Origin: an uncultured Christensenellaceae bacterium
GTDB taxonomy: Bacteria > Bacillota > Clostridia > Christensenellales > CAG-314
Length of the DNA: 64,000 nucleotides
Assembly (NCBI GenBank): GCA_910586905.1
Contig: CAJUIV010000002.1
Span: 31,009-95,008, forward strand
Reading direction: 5' to 3'
Part shown: piece by piece, positions 1-9,368 of the stretch
How the letters are laid out: each line of letters opens with the position of its first letter
How positions within the stretch are numbered: the stretch's first letter is position 1
Made by a program: the position numbers and the translations under genes
The notes under the pieces: model-generated
The model's input: only the letters and a program-made list of their open reading frames with translations
What the model was told of the DNA's origin: nothing
Databases searched by the model: none

Positions 1-567
1 GTTCGAAACGTTAAAATATCGCGAAGGTTTAAGCAGTTCTCGATTTATAGCCAGTTGAACCAGCTTTTCCTGCTCCGATATACCTATGCCGTACGAAATA
101 ATATCGTCCTGCGCAACTTTTACGTTAATTTTTACTTCATAACACGTATAATCTTTAAAAAAGTCCGTTAATCGTTCGCAAAATAAAGACGTCTCCATAT
201 TTTTCGCTATTATCTCGTCAACAGAAAAATTTGCAGCGATTTTACGGTCTTGAACCGTAACGAGCAAACGCTCCTTGCTTATATTAGAAAAAATCGGATA
301 ACCGGTTTTTAATAATTCCAATAATAATTTTTTAAAAGAAACTTCGTTAAAACTATCGTTAACATAGCTGACAATACAAATATAACCGCTAGGAACCAAC
401 GTTTTTACATAGTTTGTTACAGCGTTTTTCAGATTAGTATCCAAGACGGACACATTAGGAAACGACAAAGTACAAAATACTTTTCGCTGTTGTTTATCTA
501 CGCGTATTTCTCTTGCGCGCAAGTCGTTCAATTCTTTAAACTGTTTGTGAAGTTCGTTAATTATCAT
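1..567 (-). CDS. polC: DNA polymerase III PolC, N-terminal part (runs off window)
   Basis: The reading frame opens at an ATG at 567 and stays open to the window edge, so only the first 189 residues are visible. The protein begins MIINELHKQFKELND, and an in-frame TAA lies just upstream, which fixes the start. It overlaps the ispG stop by 11 bases. No catalytic motif is in view; the visible part would be the N-terminal region of Gram-positive PolC, before the exonuclease and polymerase domains. The assignment rests mainly on position: in Firmicutes polC follows the dxr-rseP block, and ispG-polC neighbours are common in Clostridia. PolC would be the main replicative polymerase. Confidence 0.75.
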   Translation of the reverse strand, partial: MIINELHKQFKELNDLRAREIRVDKQQRKVFCTLSFPNVSVLDTNLKNAVTNYVKTLVPSGYICIVSYVNDSFNEVSFKKLLLELLKTGYPIFSNISKERLLVTVQDRKIAANFSVDEIIAKNMETSLFCERLTDFFKDYTCYEVKINVKVAQDDIISYGIGISEQEKLVQLAINRELLKPSRYFNVSN

Positions 568-1597
568 TCGTTAATAATTCGATTTCCTTTTTAAATAGTT
601 CTACGGCTTCAATACTTTTAACACGCTTGTATACTTGTCCGTTTTTAAAAAATACGCAGCAGCCGTTTGCGCCCGCCAACCCCAGGTCGGCGTCTCTGCA
701 TTCTCCGGGACCGTTAACTTCGCACCCCATAACGGCTATTTTAATATTTTTATCAATAGTCCGTGCGTAATCGTACACTTCTTTCGCAATATTTTCCAAA
801 TCTATGCTACACCTACCGCATTTCGGACAAGAAACGAATTTAACACCTCCGCGCAAATTCAGCGCTTTCAAAATTTCCAAACCGGCGTAAACTTCTTCAA
901 CAGGATTTGCAGTCAAAGAGACTCTGATAGTATCGCCTATTCCGTTCAAAAGCAACGACCCGATACCGATAGAATTTTTGACTATACCTTGATTTGATAA
1001 TCCCGCTTCCGTAACTCCCAAATGCACGGGATAAGGTAAGTCGGCAAGAAAACGATTGGCTTCAACCATTTCCGTTACGTCGGAACTTTTAACCGACAAT
1101 ACCAAATCGTCGAAATTTTTACTTTCAAAATATCTGACGTATTTAGCTAAATTGCTTTTTAACGCCTGCAATTTATTACCGTTACATTCCTCAAGTATTT
1201 TACCGTCGACAGAACCGCCGTTTACACCTATTCGTATAGGAACCCTGTGGCATCTGGCGCAATCTATAATCGAATCCAGCTGAGAAAGAGGTATGTTTCC
1301 CGGATTGATACGAACCTTATCCGCGCCCGCCTCAATCGCTCCGACGGCTATTCTCGCGTCGAAATGAACGTCTGCTACCAAAGGCATATCGGTTTGAAGT
1401 CTAACTTTTTTAAATGATTCCAGCGCGTTCAAATTAGGTACTGCAATACGCGCTATATCGCAACCGGCTTTTTCCAAATCTTCAATTTGTTTGAGTGTCG
1501 AATCAATATCCAAGACGGATACGTTCGTCATTGATTGCACGCTTACCGGAGCGCCGCCGCCTATTTTTACTTTTCCGACTTTTACTTGTTTCGTCAT
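557..1597 (-). CDS. ispG: 4-hydroxy-3-methylbut-2-enyl diphosphate synthase IspG
   Basis: IspG converts methylerythritol cyclodiphosphate to HMBPP in the MEP isoprenoid pathway and carries a 4Fe-4S cluster. The 346-residue length suits the short bacterial form. It has the N-terminal substrate-barrel motif SVQSMTNV and the C-terminal cluster ligands: Cys257 and Cys260 in SCPKCGRC, then Cys292 and Glu299 in GCEVNGPGE. The gene lies 6 bases after rseP and overlaps polC. With dxr in the same run, two MEP-pathway steps are in one operon with uppS and cdsA, linking isoprenoid supply to cell-envelope lipid synthesis. Confidence 0.97.
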   Translation of the reverse strand: MTKQVKVGKVKIGGGAPVSVQSMTNVSVLDIDSTLKQIEDLEKAGCDIARIAVPNLNALESFKKVRLQTDMPLVADVHFDARIAVGAIEAGADKVRINPGNIPLSQLDSIIDCARCHRVPIRIGVNGGSVDGKILEECNGNKLQALKSNLAKYVRYFESKNFDDLVLSVKSSDVTEMVEANRFLADLPYPVHLGVTEAGLSNQGIVKNSIGIGSLLLNGIGDTIRVSLTANPVEEVYAGLEILKALNLRGGVKFVSCPKCGRCSIDLENIAKEVYDYARTIDKNIKIAVMGCEVNGPGECRDADLGLAGANGCCVFFKNGQVYKRVKSIEAVELFKKEIELLTNDN

Positions 1598-1603
1598 AAG
1601 ATT

Positions 1604-2902
1604 TTATAGCTTCAGTAAATCTATCAAGACCATCAACACTATCAAAACAATCAGTCCGATACCGTTGATATAGCTTTGTACTTTTCTGTTTATCGGTTTT
1701 CGAGCAATCCATTCTATCAAAACGAAAACCATTTGACAGCCGTCCAACGCCGGCACTGGCAACAAATTGAAAACTGCCAAATTAACCGATATCAGCACTA
1801 TCAGCGAAAGGATGTTTGCAAAACCGGTAGAAACAATTTGACTGGTCATAGTTATAGTAGTAATCGGACCGCCGACTTGGTCTATTCCCACCGCGCCGGT
1901 AAGCAGCCCTCCCAACGTACGCAAAACAAGCATAGCAACTTCTCCGCAATACGGGAAAGACCTGCCTAAGGCTTTTCCGAAAGAAAATTTATGTTTAGCG
2001 TACCCTATCGACATACCTACGCCGGTATATGGGCTTTCCTTAACCACTATATTTGCGTTAGATATTTCCGACGCGTCGACGGTATAATCGTAATACCCGT
2101 CGTTGCCTATCACCGTTAAAACGCACTCTCCCTGCGCTTGGGCAAAAACATTTTTAAAGTCGTCCTTAGCGCCTAACGGCTTTCCGTTAAACTTATATAT
2201 CGTATCTCCTTCCGACAATTTCCTCTCGCCGGAAAAATATTTCCCTTTAAGTTTAGAAACGACAACCGAAACGTAATCGCTTTTAACTATGTTTTCTATA
2301 ACGACTTCTTCGTATTTAACGTTATCGCCCTCGCCTACGGGACGCAAGACCGTAAAAGTCATCTTATCCGTTTTCATATAACGATTCAAATTGTCGAGTA
2401 TAAAAACGCTCTTACCGTCGATTTTATAAATTATATCTCCGCTTTGCAGCTGATGATTCGATTCGACGGCATAGTCGTATACGTTCCCCACCACGGCTAC
2501 GGTTTCGCCATAGCCAGCAAACGCTATTATTGCGATAAGAATTGCGGAAATAAAATTGAAAAACGCGCCCGAAAAAAGCACTATCAACCTTTTCCAAGGT
2601 TTTTGCCTGTTAAAAGCTTTAGGATTGGAGTTTTCCTCTTCGTCGCTTTCGCCCTCGAAAGCGCAAAAACCTCCAAGCGGCAAAGCGCGCAAGGAAAAAA
2701 CTTCTCCGTTTTTCTTTTTCTTGGAAAAAATTTTAGGTCCCATTCCAACGGCAAATTCGTTGATTTGGAATCCCAAAATCTTTCCGGCGGTATAATGCCC
2801 GGCCTCGTGGATTAAAACCATAAACATCAGTACGACGAACGCCAGCAAAACTCTGCCTATCGTAGACATCACCGATGTAAAATCGCAAATAATATTTAAC
2901 AT
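1604..2902 (-). CDS. rseP: RIP metalloprotease RseP/RasP (site-2 protease)
   Basis: This is a membrane-embedded zinc protease of the site-2 family that cleaves anti-sigma factors and signal-peptide remnants inside the membrane. The zinc motif HEAGH is at residues 32-36 in the first hydrophobic segment. The second half of the active site, NLLPVPALDG with Asp387, is near the C-terminus. A PDZ-like region fills the middle (about residues 125-300), followed by hydrophobic segments. It overlaps the dxr stop by 7 bases, the conserved dxr-rseP order. The 432 residues are normal for Firmicutes. Confidence 0.95.
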   Translation of the reverse strand: MLNIICDFTSVMSTIGRVLLAFVVLMFMVLIHEAGHYTAGKILGFQINEFAVGMGPKIFSKKKKNGEVFSLRALPLGGFCAFEGESDEEENSNPKAFNRQKPWKRLIVLFSGAFFNFISAILIAIIAFAGYGETVAVVGNVYDYAVESNHQLQSGDIIYKIDGKSVFILDNLNRYMKTDKMTFTVLRPVGEGDNVKYEEVVIENIVKSDYVSVVVSKLKGKYFSGERKLSEGDTIYKFNGKPLGAKDDFKNVFAQAQGECVLTVIGNDGYYDYTVDASEISNANIVVKESPYTGVGMSIGYAKHKFSFGKALGRSFPYCGEVAMLVLRTLGGLLTGAVGIDQVGGPITTITMTSQIVSTGFANILSLIVLISVNLAVFNLLPVPALDGCQMVFVLIEWIARKPINRKVQSYINGIGLIVLIVLMVLIDLLKL

Positions 2903-4002
2903 ATAACTCCGTCTATCAATTCGTCGGTATAAACTCTGGAAAGACTGTCGTAAAGTTTGATATTGCTCAAACTCAATTCGAGTTTTTTTACAGTTTTTTC
3001 AAAATGATTAACCGCTTGAACTATTATATTGTAGAATTGCGTAAAAGACAACTCGCCACTTAAAAATTTTTCTACGCAGACGTCGTTAGCGGCGTTCATA
3101 ACAGTGGCGCATAAAGGCGGATAATCAAAAATTTCGTATCCCAGCCGCGAACATGGAAATTTTTTAAAATCGCATTTCTCAAAACTCAGCGAAGATAATT
3201 TGACTAAATCCGGAGTATCGACGTACTTACGGCGCGCTCCGTCAAGTAAAGAAGCCTGAATAGGAATTCGCATATCCGGATTAGATAACTGAGCGACAAT
3301 ACTCCCGTCCGAGAACTCCACCATAGAGTGTACGACACTTTGACGATGCACCACGATTTCAATTTGTTCGACTTCGACTCCGAAGAGCCAACGCGCCTCT
3401 ATCACTTCCAGCGCTTTATTCATCATCGTAGCGCTGTCGACAGTTATCTTCTGCCCCATCTTCCAATTAGGATGCTTCAACGCGTCAACGGCTTTGACTT
3501 CGGAAAGTTTTGACGTTTCCGTTTCCCAAAACGGTCCGCCGCTAGCAGTTAGCAATAGTTTAGAGACGTCTTCAATTCTTCGATTTGATATACACTGACT
3601 TATTGCATAATGCTCGCTATCGACAGGCAGCAATTTAGAACGGCTGTTTTTTAACTTATCGGCAATAAGCTTACCGGCGCACACCAACGCTTCCTTATTT
3701 GCAATCGCAACGTCTATTCCGTTATCTAAACAATACAATATGCTGTCGATAGCGCAAATTCCTTTTGTCGCTACAACCGCAATATCGCAATTCTTAACGG
3801 CTTCTTTTAAACAATCTTCACCGTCGACGCTTATAAGCGCACAGTACCTTGCACCGAATTGCGCAGCCTGTCGTTCAAGCTTCGCTTTATCGGAATACGC
3901 TACAAGGGATTCGACTTTTAAGTCCTTTAAATTTCCGCCGATTACGTCTAAAGTTTGAGTACCTATCGAACCGGTACTTCCCAAAACAGCAACTCTTTTC
4001 AT
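2896..4002 (-). CDS. dxr: 1-deoxy-D-xylulose 5-phosphate reductoisomerase
   Basis: Dxr makes MEP from DXP using NADPH, the committed step of the MEP pathway. The N-terminus has the nucleotide-binding motif GSTGSIGTQ (residues 8-16). The middle has the substrate and metal-binding stretch VDSEHYAISQ and the flexible-loop region around HPNWKMG. The length of 368 is slightly shorter than the usual 380-400 residues. The start codon overlaps the cdsA stop, so the two are likely translationally coupled. Confidence 0.97.
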   Translation of the reverse strand: MKRVAVLGSTGSIGTQTLDVIGGNLKDLKVESLVAYSDKAKLERQAAQFGARYCALISVDGEDCLKEAVKNCDIAVVATKGICAIDSILYCLDNGIDVAIANKEALVCAGKLIADKLKNSRSKLLPVDSEHYAISQCISNRRIEDVSKLLLTASGGPFWETETSKLSEVKAVDALKHPNWKMGQKITVDSATMMNKALEVIEARWLFGVEVEQIEIVVHRQSVVHSMVEFSDGSIVAQLSNPDMRIPIQASLLDGARRKYVDTPDLVKLSSLSFEKCDFKKFPCSRLGYEIFDYPPLCATVMNAANDVCVEKFLSGELSFTQFYNIIVQAVNHFEKTVKKLELSLSNIKLYDSLSRVYTDELIDGVIC

Positions 4003-5006
4003 CAGAATATAAACATAAATACAAACGAAACCATGACAGCGTTAAGCATGATGCCGTCAAAACGGTCCATGATGCCGCCGTGTTCGCCTAAAATTCTGCT
4101 ATAATCTTTTATTCCGCAATAACGCTTGATATGACTAGCCAATAAGTCGCCGATTTGAGTCGTAACGGAGCCCAAAACGCCGATTATAACATACGTTGCG
4201 ACGATTTGCGCAACAGGCAAATTATATCCGGCAAAAGTCAAACCGAATTGCGGCGCAAAAATCTTAAAGAAGTCGAACAGAAAATAAACCAATGCAGAGC
4301 CAATCATCCCGCCGAAAAGTCCGCCTACAGCGCCTTCGACGGTTTTTTTAGGACTGATTGCCGGGCATAATTTATGTTTACCGAACAAACTCCCCACAAA
4401 ATACGCAAACACATCTGTAAACGTAGATACGGCAAAAACCAACGCCAAACCTATCGCGTTTAACGGCAAAAGATTGTTCACTCTGTTTTTGCTCAAAAAC
4501 GACCAAATATCGTTTTCCAAATACTGAAATAAAGGATTATCCGCGGAAATACTGTGCGTTGACGCAGAACGGTTTAGATACAGCATCGTAGCCATAAGCA
4601 ACCCCGGATACACCAACATAAACGCGACGAACAAAAGGCTGTCGGCTCTGTCTTTTACCAGCGAAGTAATCGCAGCGGCAATAAATACCAAAAGCGTAAA
4701 GAACAAAATGCCTATGTATCCGAATAAACTGTAAGCCGGACCCAGTCCTATGCCGTAAAGCCACAAAAGCCAACTAAAACAGTCGGGTATGCGCTCTGTC
4801 CCCAAGGCTCGGCGCATTTCTACAACCGCGAGAAGAATAAGAACGGATATTATAACAGAGTTTATGGCTCTGCCGCTTATAACGGTATTCGACGAACCGT
4901 TTGCATAATTGGGAAAGTAAATATTTATCAAAACCATCCCAATTAACACTATAAATATTGCTGCGCCGACCCAAATACGGTTTATCAGCGTTTTTTTGTT
5001 CAGCAT
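4002..5006 (-). CDS. cdsA: Phosphatidate cytidylyltransferase CdsA
   Basis: CdsA makes CDP-diacylglycerol from phosphatidic acid and CTP at the membrane, the precursor of the acidic phospholipids. The protein is hydrophobic throughout with several membrane helices. The C-terminal family signature is visible as GEHGGIMDRFD (residues 307-317), preceded by SPKKTVEGAVGG. At 334 residues it is longer than many CdsA proteins because of a larger N-terminal membrane region. It is flanked by uppS and dxr with one-base overlaps, the standard Firmicutes order. Confidence 0.95.
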   Translation of the reverse strand: MLNKKTLINRIWVGAAIFIVLIGMVLINIYFPNYANGSSNTVISGRAINSVIISVLILLAVVEMRRALGTERIPDCFSWLLWLYGIGLGPAYSLFGYIGILFFTLLVFIAAAITSLVKDRADSLLFVAFMLVYPGLLMATMLYLNRSASTHSISADNPLFQYLENDIWSFLSKNRVNNLLPLNAIGLALVFAVSTFTDVFAYFVGSLFGKHKLCPAISPKKTVEGAVGGLFGGMIGSALVYFLFDFFKIFAPQFGLTFAGYNLPVAQIVATYVIIGVLGSVTTQIGDLLASHIKRYCGIKDYSRILGEHGGIMDRFDGIMLNAVMVSFVFMFIF

Positions 5007-5680
5007 TAAATTCCTCCAAAATTACGAGTTCGGACAGAATAGTCGTTCACTATTTCGTTATACTCGCTCAAACTGAAATCAGGCCAAAGAGTATCCGAAA
5101 AATACAATTCGGAATAAGCGCTTTGGAAAAGCAGAAAGTTCGACAATCGCTTTTGTCCGCCAGTTCTAATTATCAAATCGGGGTTTGGAATAAACGAATT
5201 ATATAAATTAGAATAAATATTCTCAATAGTTACGTCTAATTTTTTTTCGTTTATCTTTTTTAAAGCTTCCGCGATGTCGCGCTGTCCGCCGTAATTTATG
5301 CATAAATTCACGCATATAGCATCATAATCTTTGGTTTTTTCTTCGATAGCGGTAATTTTTTCAACCAACGCCGCAGGCAGTCCTTCGCGTTCGCCTGATA
5401 CAACCAAACGAATTTTATCACGGCAAAACTTTTCCAATCTGCTAAGATATTTGTCTGCCAAAGAGAACAAAGAATTAACTTCCGATTGAGGTCTTTTCCA
5501 ATTTTCGGTCGAAAAAACGTATAAAGAAACGTATTTTACGCCTATTTCCAAAGATTTGTCTATAAATTGTTCGGCAACTTCCAATCCGCGTTTATGTCCG
5601 AAATTACGCGGCAATCCTTTACGTTTTGCCCAACGCCCGTTACCGTCCATTATCACTGCTATATGCTGAGGAATACTCAT
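5006..5680 (-). CDS. uppS: Undecaprenyl (isoprenyl) diphosphate synthase UppS
   Basis: UppS is a cis-prenyltransferase that extends farnesyl diphosphate to the C55 carrier lipid for peptidoglycan. The catalytic N-terminal motif MDGNGRWAKRKG carries Asp12. The C-terminal substrate motif is RTGGQKRLSNFLLFQ followed by SELYFSD with Glu191. The Gln at position 176 replaces the Glu usual in RTxGE, a small departure. The protein is 224 residues, a little shorter than the usual 240-250. It lies directly after a small unknown gene and overlaps cdsA by one base. Confidence 0.95.
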   Translation of the reverse strand: MSIPQHIAVIMDGNGRWAKRKGLPRNFGHKRGLEVAEQFIDKSLEIGVKYVSLYVFSTENWKRPQSEVNSLFSLADKYLSRLEKFCRDKIRLVVSGEREGLPAALVEKITAIEEKTKDYDAICVNLCINYGGQRDIAEALKKINEKKLDVTIENIYSNLYNSFIPNPDLIIRTGGQKRLSNFLLFQSAYSELYFSDTLWPDFSLSEYNEIVNDYSVRTRNFGGI

Positions 5681-5878
5681 CTATACCCGAAACAGATAAC
5701 GGCAAACTATAAGCTCTATCCCGTCGCTTTTATTTCGAACTGCCGTTACTAACTCCTTGTCGAATTTGTTTTGCTTTCTATCTACATAATAAACAAACTT
5801 GAAGTTTGTTATACCTTTTTCGCGCAATTTGCTTTCGGCAGCACAAACTTCAAGTCCAATCAAATCGTTAGTATTCAT
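5681..5878 (-). CDS. Small conserved-looking protein between frr and uppS
   Basis: A 65-residue reading frame fills the gap between frr and uppS exactly, ending where uppS begins. The predicted protein starts MNTNDLIGLEVCAAESKLRE and mixes charged and hydrophobic residues like a small folded alpha/beta protein, faintly recalling one PASTA-type unit. An earlier TTG at 5887 overlaps the frr stop and could also serve. No strong ribosome site is visible, so translation may be coupled to frr. I do not recognise the family. The tight packing makes it likely to be real. Confidence 0.65.
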   Translation of the reverse strand: MNTNDLIGLEVCAAESKLREKGITNFKFVYYVDRKQNKFDKELVTAVRNKSDGIELIVCRYLFRV

Positions 5879-5883
5879 TACAA

Positions 5884-6459
5884 TCAAACTGACATAACGT
5901 CGTTTTCTTTTTCCTTAGCAAGTTTGTCTACCGTTTCGATCAATTTAGATAACGATTTATCGATTTCAGCTTCGTAATCGGAAATCAAGTCCTCCGAAAC
6001 AGTTTTGGCGTTTTTCTCTTTTTTCAAACTTTCCATAGCGTCTCTGCGAGAATTACGCAACACTACTTTAGTATCTTCCGCAAGTTTTTTAACTTGTTTA
6101 ACCAACTCGCGGCGGCGTTCCTCCGTAAGAACGGGGAAAGTCAGTCTTATCACTGTACCGTCGTTTTGCGGAGTAATGCCTATATTAGCGGCTAAAATGG
6201 CCTTTTCAACGAGTTTTAAGGCGGATTTATCCCATAAAGTGATAACCAAACATCTAGGCTCGGGTATCGATATATTCCCCATTTGATTGATAGGCGTCAA
6301 AGCTCCGTAATAATCGACTTTTATTCCCTCTACTACTTTAGGATTCGCGCGGCCGGCACGCATAAGATTATACTCGTTTTTCATATACGTTATTGCTTTA
6401 TCGCAATCCATTTCGAAAGTTAAAAATAAATTTTCAATTTGTTCGTTAGCGTAGTTCAT
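5884..6459 (-). CDS. frr: Ribosome recycling factor
   Basis: RRF splits post-termination ribosomes together with EF-G. The protein is 191 residues with the two halves of the long helical domain and the family sequence MRAGRANP near residue 33, followed by VDYYGALTPINQM and the C-terminal SRRDAMESLKK helix. It carries a short extra C-terminal tail compared with the usual 185 residues. It follows pyrH after 60 bases and has a good ribosome site (AGGAG), and probably its own promoter at 6488-6516. Confidence 0.97.
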   Translation of the reverse strand: MNYANEQIENLFLTFEMDCDKAITYMKNEYNLMRAGRANPKVVEGIKVDYYGALTPINQMGNISIPEPRCLVITLWDKSALKLVEKAILAANIGITPQNDGTVIRLTFPVLTEERRRELVKQVKKLAEDTKVVLRNSRRDAMESLKKEKNAKTVSEDLISDYEAEIDKSLSKLIETVDKLAKEKENDVMSV

Positions 6460-6487
6460 AAAACACTCCTAAATATTTGTTTATTGT

Positions 6488-6516
6488 ATTGTACAACAAT
6501 ATCGAATAAAATTCAA
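6488..6516 (-). promoter_or_regulatory. Predicted sigma-A promoter for frr
   Basis: TTGAAT (6511-6516) and TACAAT (6488-6493) are separated by 17 bases on the minus strand. The site sits in the 60-base gap before frr, giving a leader of roughly 22 bases that includes the AGGAG ribosome site. It would let frr, uppS and the lipid genes be expressed apart from pyrH. Confidence 0.6.
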
Positions 6517-6519
6517 TAT

Positions 6520-7218
6520 TTATTTGATTATTGTGCCGATTTTTTCACCTTTTAAAACACGCAATATTCCGTTGGGTTCGTCTTTACCAAGAGCCACAAC
6601 TTTCAGTCCGTACTCACGGCACATAGCCATTGCGGTCATATCCATAGCTTTTAAGTTATCCGAAATGATTTTATCGAACGTAATCTCGTCGTATTTACGA
6701 GCATTAGGATTTAGTTTAGGGTCGCTATCGTATACTCCGTCGATATTTTTCAAATAAAATATTGCGTCCGCATGCGTTTCGCAAGCGCGCAGCGACAAAG
6801 CGGTATCGGTAGAAAAATACGGCGAACCCGTACCGCCGACGAAAACGACAATCTTTCCCTCGTTCAAATATTTTTCGACGTCGGGTAAATAATAAGTTTC
6901 GACCGCCTTATCGATAGAAAGTGCGGAAACTACTCGGTTGTCAACGCCGCAATTAGTTAACGCCGCTCCAAGCGTCAAACCGTTCATAACGGTTGCCAGC
7001 ATACCGATACTGTCGGCCGTCGAACGGTCCATACTCGCGTTAGTTCTTCCGCGCCAAAAATTTCCACCGCCTACTACTACGCCTACTTGTACGCCCAAAC
7101 CTACTATTTCTTTTAATTGTTTGGCAACGGTTTCAACGCTCGCCGAGTCTATTCCGATTCCGCCGTCAGACAGTGCCTCACCGCTGATTTTAATTAAAAT
7201 ACGCCTATAATCTAACAT
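6520..7218 (-). CDS. pyrH: UMP kinase
   Basis: PyrH phosphorylates UMP to UDP and belongs to the amino-acid-kinase fold, not the P-loop kinases. The N-terminal KISGEALSDGGIGID, the GGGNFWRGR loop and the later GGTGSPYFSTDTA segment match the family. The length of 232 is typical. It is downstream of an intrinsic terminator that closes the rpsB-tsf transcript and has a weak GAGG ribosome site. Confidence 0.97.
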   Translation of the reverse strand: MLDYRRILIKISGEALSDGGIGIDSASVETVAKQLKEIVGLGVQVGVVVGGGNFWRGRTNASMDRSTADSIGMLATVMNGLTLGAALTNCGVDNRVVSALSIDKAVETYYLPDVEKYLNEGKIVVFVGGTGSPYFSTDTALSLRACETHADAIFYLKNIDGVYDSDPKLNPNARKYDEITFDKIISDNLKAMDMTAMAMCREYGLKVVALGKDEPNGILRVLKGEKIGTIIK

Positions 7219-7234
7219 CGAATACCTCTTTTAG

Positions 7235-7267
7235 AAAAAAGGGAACAACAAAAGCCATTGTTCCCTT
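7235..7267 (-). terminator. Intrinsic terminator after tsf
   Basis: A 10-base stem (7239-7248 with 7258-7267) is followed on the minus strand by a run of T. It separates rpsB-tsf from pyrH, so the two highly expressed translation genes are partly insulated from the downstream genes. Confidence 0.85.
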
Positions 7268-7284
7268 GCAAATTTCAGATAAAA

Positions 7285-8217
7285 TTACTTGATATTTTTC
7301 ATTTGCTCGGCAATTTCGTCTACGAAATTGTCAACGCGCTTTTCAATGCCTTCACCCATTTCATAACGGACAAATCTCGTAACTTCGATTTTCGAACCTA
7401 CGGTCTTTTCTACATCGGCAATAACTTGTTTGATAGACAACGCGCCGTCGCGCACGTATTCTTGTTCAAGCAGACATACTTCTTTGTAGTATTTATGAAT
7501 ACGTCCCTCAACCATTTTTGCGATAACAGCTTCGGGCTTGCCTTCGTTTCTGGCTTGTACCGTCAAAATTTCTCTTTCAGAATCTAATTGACTGGCATCA
7601 ACGTCGGAAATATTGACGACTTGCGGTTTACTAGCCGCAATTTGCATACAAAGATTAAAAGCAAGTTCCTGCAAATCTTCTTGTTTAGCGTCGCTTTTAA
7701 GTTCCGCCAAAACGCCGATTTTTCCGCCCATATGAATGTAGCTGGCGATGATTCCGTTAGAACCGAGAGTAAACTTGGTAAATCTACGGAAAGAAATTTT
7801 TTCTCCTATAGCGGCAGTAGCTTCGGCAATAAGAACGTTAACAGTTTTGCTGCCGTCAAGATAATACTTCTCCGCCAATACTTCTTCTACGCTTTGCGCG
7901 TCAGAACTCAAAACATGATTTGCCAAATTGTCTACCAAAGCGATAAATTGGTCGCTTCTTGCAACAAAGTCCGTTTCACAGTTGATTTCCAACGCGACGG
8001 CGGATTTTTTGTCTTTAGACACAACGCATTTAACAAGTCCTTCCGCTGCAACGCGGCTGGCTTTTTTAGCTGCCGACGCCATACCTTTTTCACGAAGATA
8101 TTTTACCGCTTCGTCAAAATTACCGTCGGTTTCAACAAGAGCCTTTTTGCAGTCCATCATACCTACGCCGGTTTGTTCGCGCAGTTTCATTACGTCTTGG
8201 TTAGTAAAATTAGCCAT
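7285..8217 (-). CDS. tsf: Translation elongation factor Ts
   Basis: EF-Ts is the nucleotide exchange factor for EF-Tu. The start is the ATG at 8217 ([19 protein letters not shown]), because a GGAGGA ribosome site sits just before it and the family begins here; an open frame further upstream lies inside rpsB. The UBA-like N-terminal domain, the TDFVAR motif in [10 protein letters not shown], and the C-terminal dimerisation region are present in 310 residues. The start overlaps the rpsB stop by 8 bases. Confidence 0.97.
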   Translation of the reverse strand: MANFTNQDVMKLREQTGVGMMDCKKALVETDGNFDEAVKYLREKGMASAAKKASRVAAEGLVKCVVSKDKKSAVALEINCETDFVARSDQFIALVDNLANHVLSSDAQSVEEVLAEKYYLDGSKTVNVLIAEATAAIGEKISFRRFTKFTLGSNGIIASYIHMGGKIGVLAELKSDAKQEDLQELAFNLCMQIAASKPQVVNISDVDASQLDSEREILTVQARNEGKPEAVIAKMVEGRIHKYYKEVCLLEQEYVRDGALSIKQVIADVEKTVGSKIEVTRFVRYEMGEGIEKRVDNFVDEIAEQMKNIK

Positions 8218-8965
8218 TATTTTCCTCCTGCGATTCGTTTTGTACTTCTTCCTTTTCATCGTCTTCGGGAGCGGTCATAACTACGCCTTCTTTCGCTTCG
8301 ATAACGGCGCCGGCAATAATAGAAGCAATAACTTTTATCGCTCCTATTGCATCGTCGTTAGCGGGAACTACAATATCAACTTGGTCCGGATCGCAGTTAG
8401 TGTCGACGATAGCGACGATAGGAATATTCAAAGAATGCGCTTCCGCAACCGCTATAGATTCTTTTTTCGGGTCGACGATAAAAATACATCCGGGCATACC
8501 TTTCATATCTTTTATACCGCCGAGATTCGCTTCCAACTTATCACGTTCTTCCAAAAGTTTAGAAACTTCTTTCTTTGGCAGAACGTCGAGTTCGCCGAGT
8601 TTTTCCATTTGATTGATGTGATTCAATCTCTCTATACGCGATTTGATGGTTTTGTAGTTTGTCAAAGTACCGCCAAGCCAACGGTTATTTACGTAATACA
8701 TACCGCAACGCTCCGCTTCGCTTTTTATAGCGTCTTGGGCTTGCTTTTTCGTTCCTACAAACAAAACGGGTTTTCCTTCTTTAGCGATATCTCTTACGAA
8801 ATTGTAAGCCACTTCCGCTTGCGCGACCGTTTGTTGGAGGTCGATAATATGTATACCGTTACGTTCCGCGTAGATATACTGTTTCATTTTGGGGTTCCAT
8901 CTTCTGGTTTGGTGTCCGAAATGAACGCCGCTTTCCAAAAGCTGTTTCATAGATACAACTGCCAT
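8210..8965 (-). CDS. rpsB: 30S ribosomal protein S2
   Basis: S2 has the expected N-terminus ([20 protein letters not shown]) and the conserved [12 protein letters not shown] and [11 protein letters not shown] stretches. It has 251 residues, with an acidic C-terminal tail (residues 232-251, rich in Glu and Asp) longer than needed for the core fold. It heads the rpsB-tsf operon under a strong promoter and a structured leader. Confidence 0.98.
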   Translation of the reverse strand: MAVVSMKQLLESGVHFGHQTRRWNPKMKQYIYAERNGIHIIDLQQTVAQAEVAYNFVRDIAKEGKPVLFVGTKKQAQDAIKSEAERCGMYYVNNRWLGGTLTNYKTIKSRIERLNHINQMEKLGELDVLPKKEVSKLLEERDKLEANLGGIKDMKGMPGCIFIVDPKKESIAVAEAHSLNIPIVAIVDTNCDPDQVDIVVPANDDAIGAIKVIASIIAGAVIEAKEGVVMTAPEDDEKEEVQNESQEENNG

Positions 8966-9083
8966 TTTTCAAATCTCCTTATTTTTTATCGTTTTTAACC
9001 TCTTTGCGCCGTCTTCTCTACACGCAACCAAGCGGCAAAACTTGGCACAACGAATAAATCTTGCGCAAATGCGAATTAAACCT
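8966..9083 (-). ncRNA. Structured 5' leader of rpsB (possible S2 autoregulatory element)
   Basis: The roughly 118-base leader can form a closing stem between 9063-9069 and 9003-9009 (7 perfect pairs) enclosing a hairpin (9041-9045 with 9028-9032). Such leaders before ribosomal protein genes often bind the encoded protein. The fold is seen in sequence; regulation by S2 is inference. Confidence 0.4.
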
Positions 9084-9088
9084 TATAG

Positions 9089-9117
9089 ATTATAGCACAA
9101 CAAGCTATATTTTGCAA
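9089..9117 (-). promoter_or_regulatory. Strong promoter of rpsB-tsf
   Basis: TTGCAA (9112-9117) and a perfect TATAAT (9089-9094) with 17 bases between them, on the minus strand. This fits a highly expressed ribosomal protein operon. Confidence 0.85.
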
Positions 9118-9368
9118 CAAAATTATTCCCTATTTTCTAGCGGTAAACTCTGCAATTTTTAAGTTTATATAATTACTTTTAACAGTCGTTTTTATCGACA
9201 GTATTTTACCGTACATTCATGTTGATTTAAGATTGAATAAATATAATGCGTTTAAGGTAAAACGTAGCGTCAAATAAAATTTCGTTTTTTATCCTTATCG
9301 TCAAAATTTGCGATAAAACCAATTCGGCGCGCGTTATAAAATATATCGACCGGTTCAAAGGAGCACTT
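9118..9368. other. Intergenic stretch before the HtrA gene
   Basis: AT-rich sequence between the divergent rpsB promoter and the HtrA gene. An AAAGGAG ribosome site lies about 6 bases before the HtrA start. I see no convincing -35/-10 pair for the protease gene and no RNA gene. Confidence 0.5.

Noticed and set aside
635..997. Open frame on the plus strand inside ispG
   Set aside because: Complete overlap with a conserved gene on the other strand; low-complexity, no ribosome site.
7588..8998. Two long plus-strand frames opposite tsf and rpsB
   Set aside because: They are antisense shadows of ribosomal-type genes with strong codon bias; the translated sequences lack any domain.
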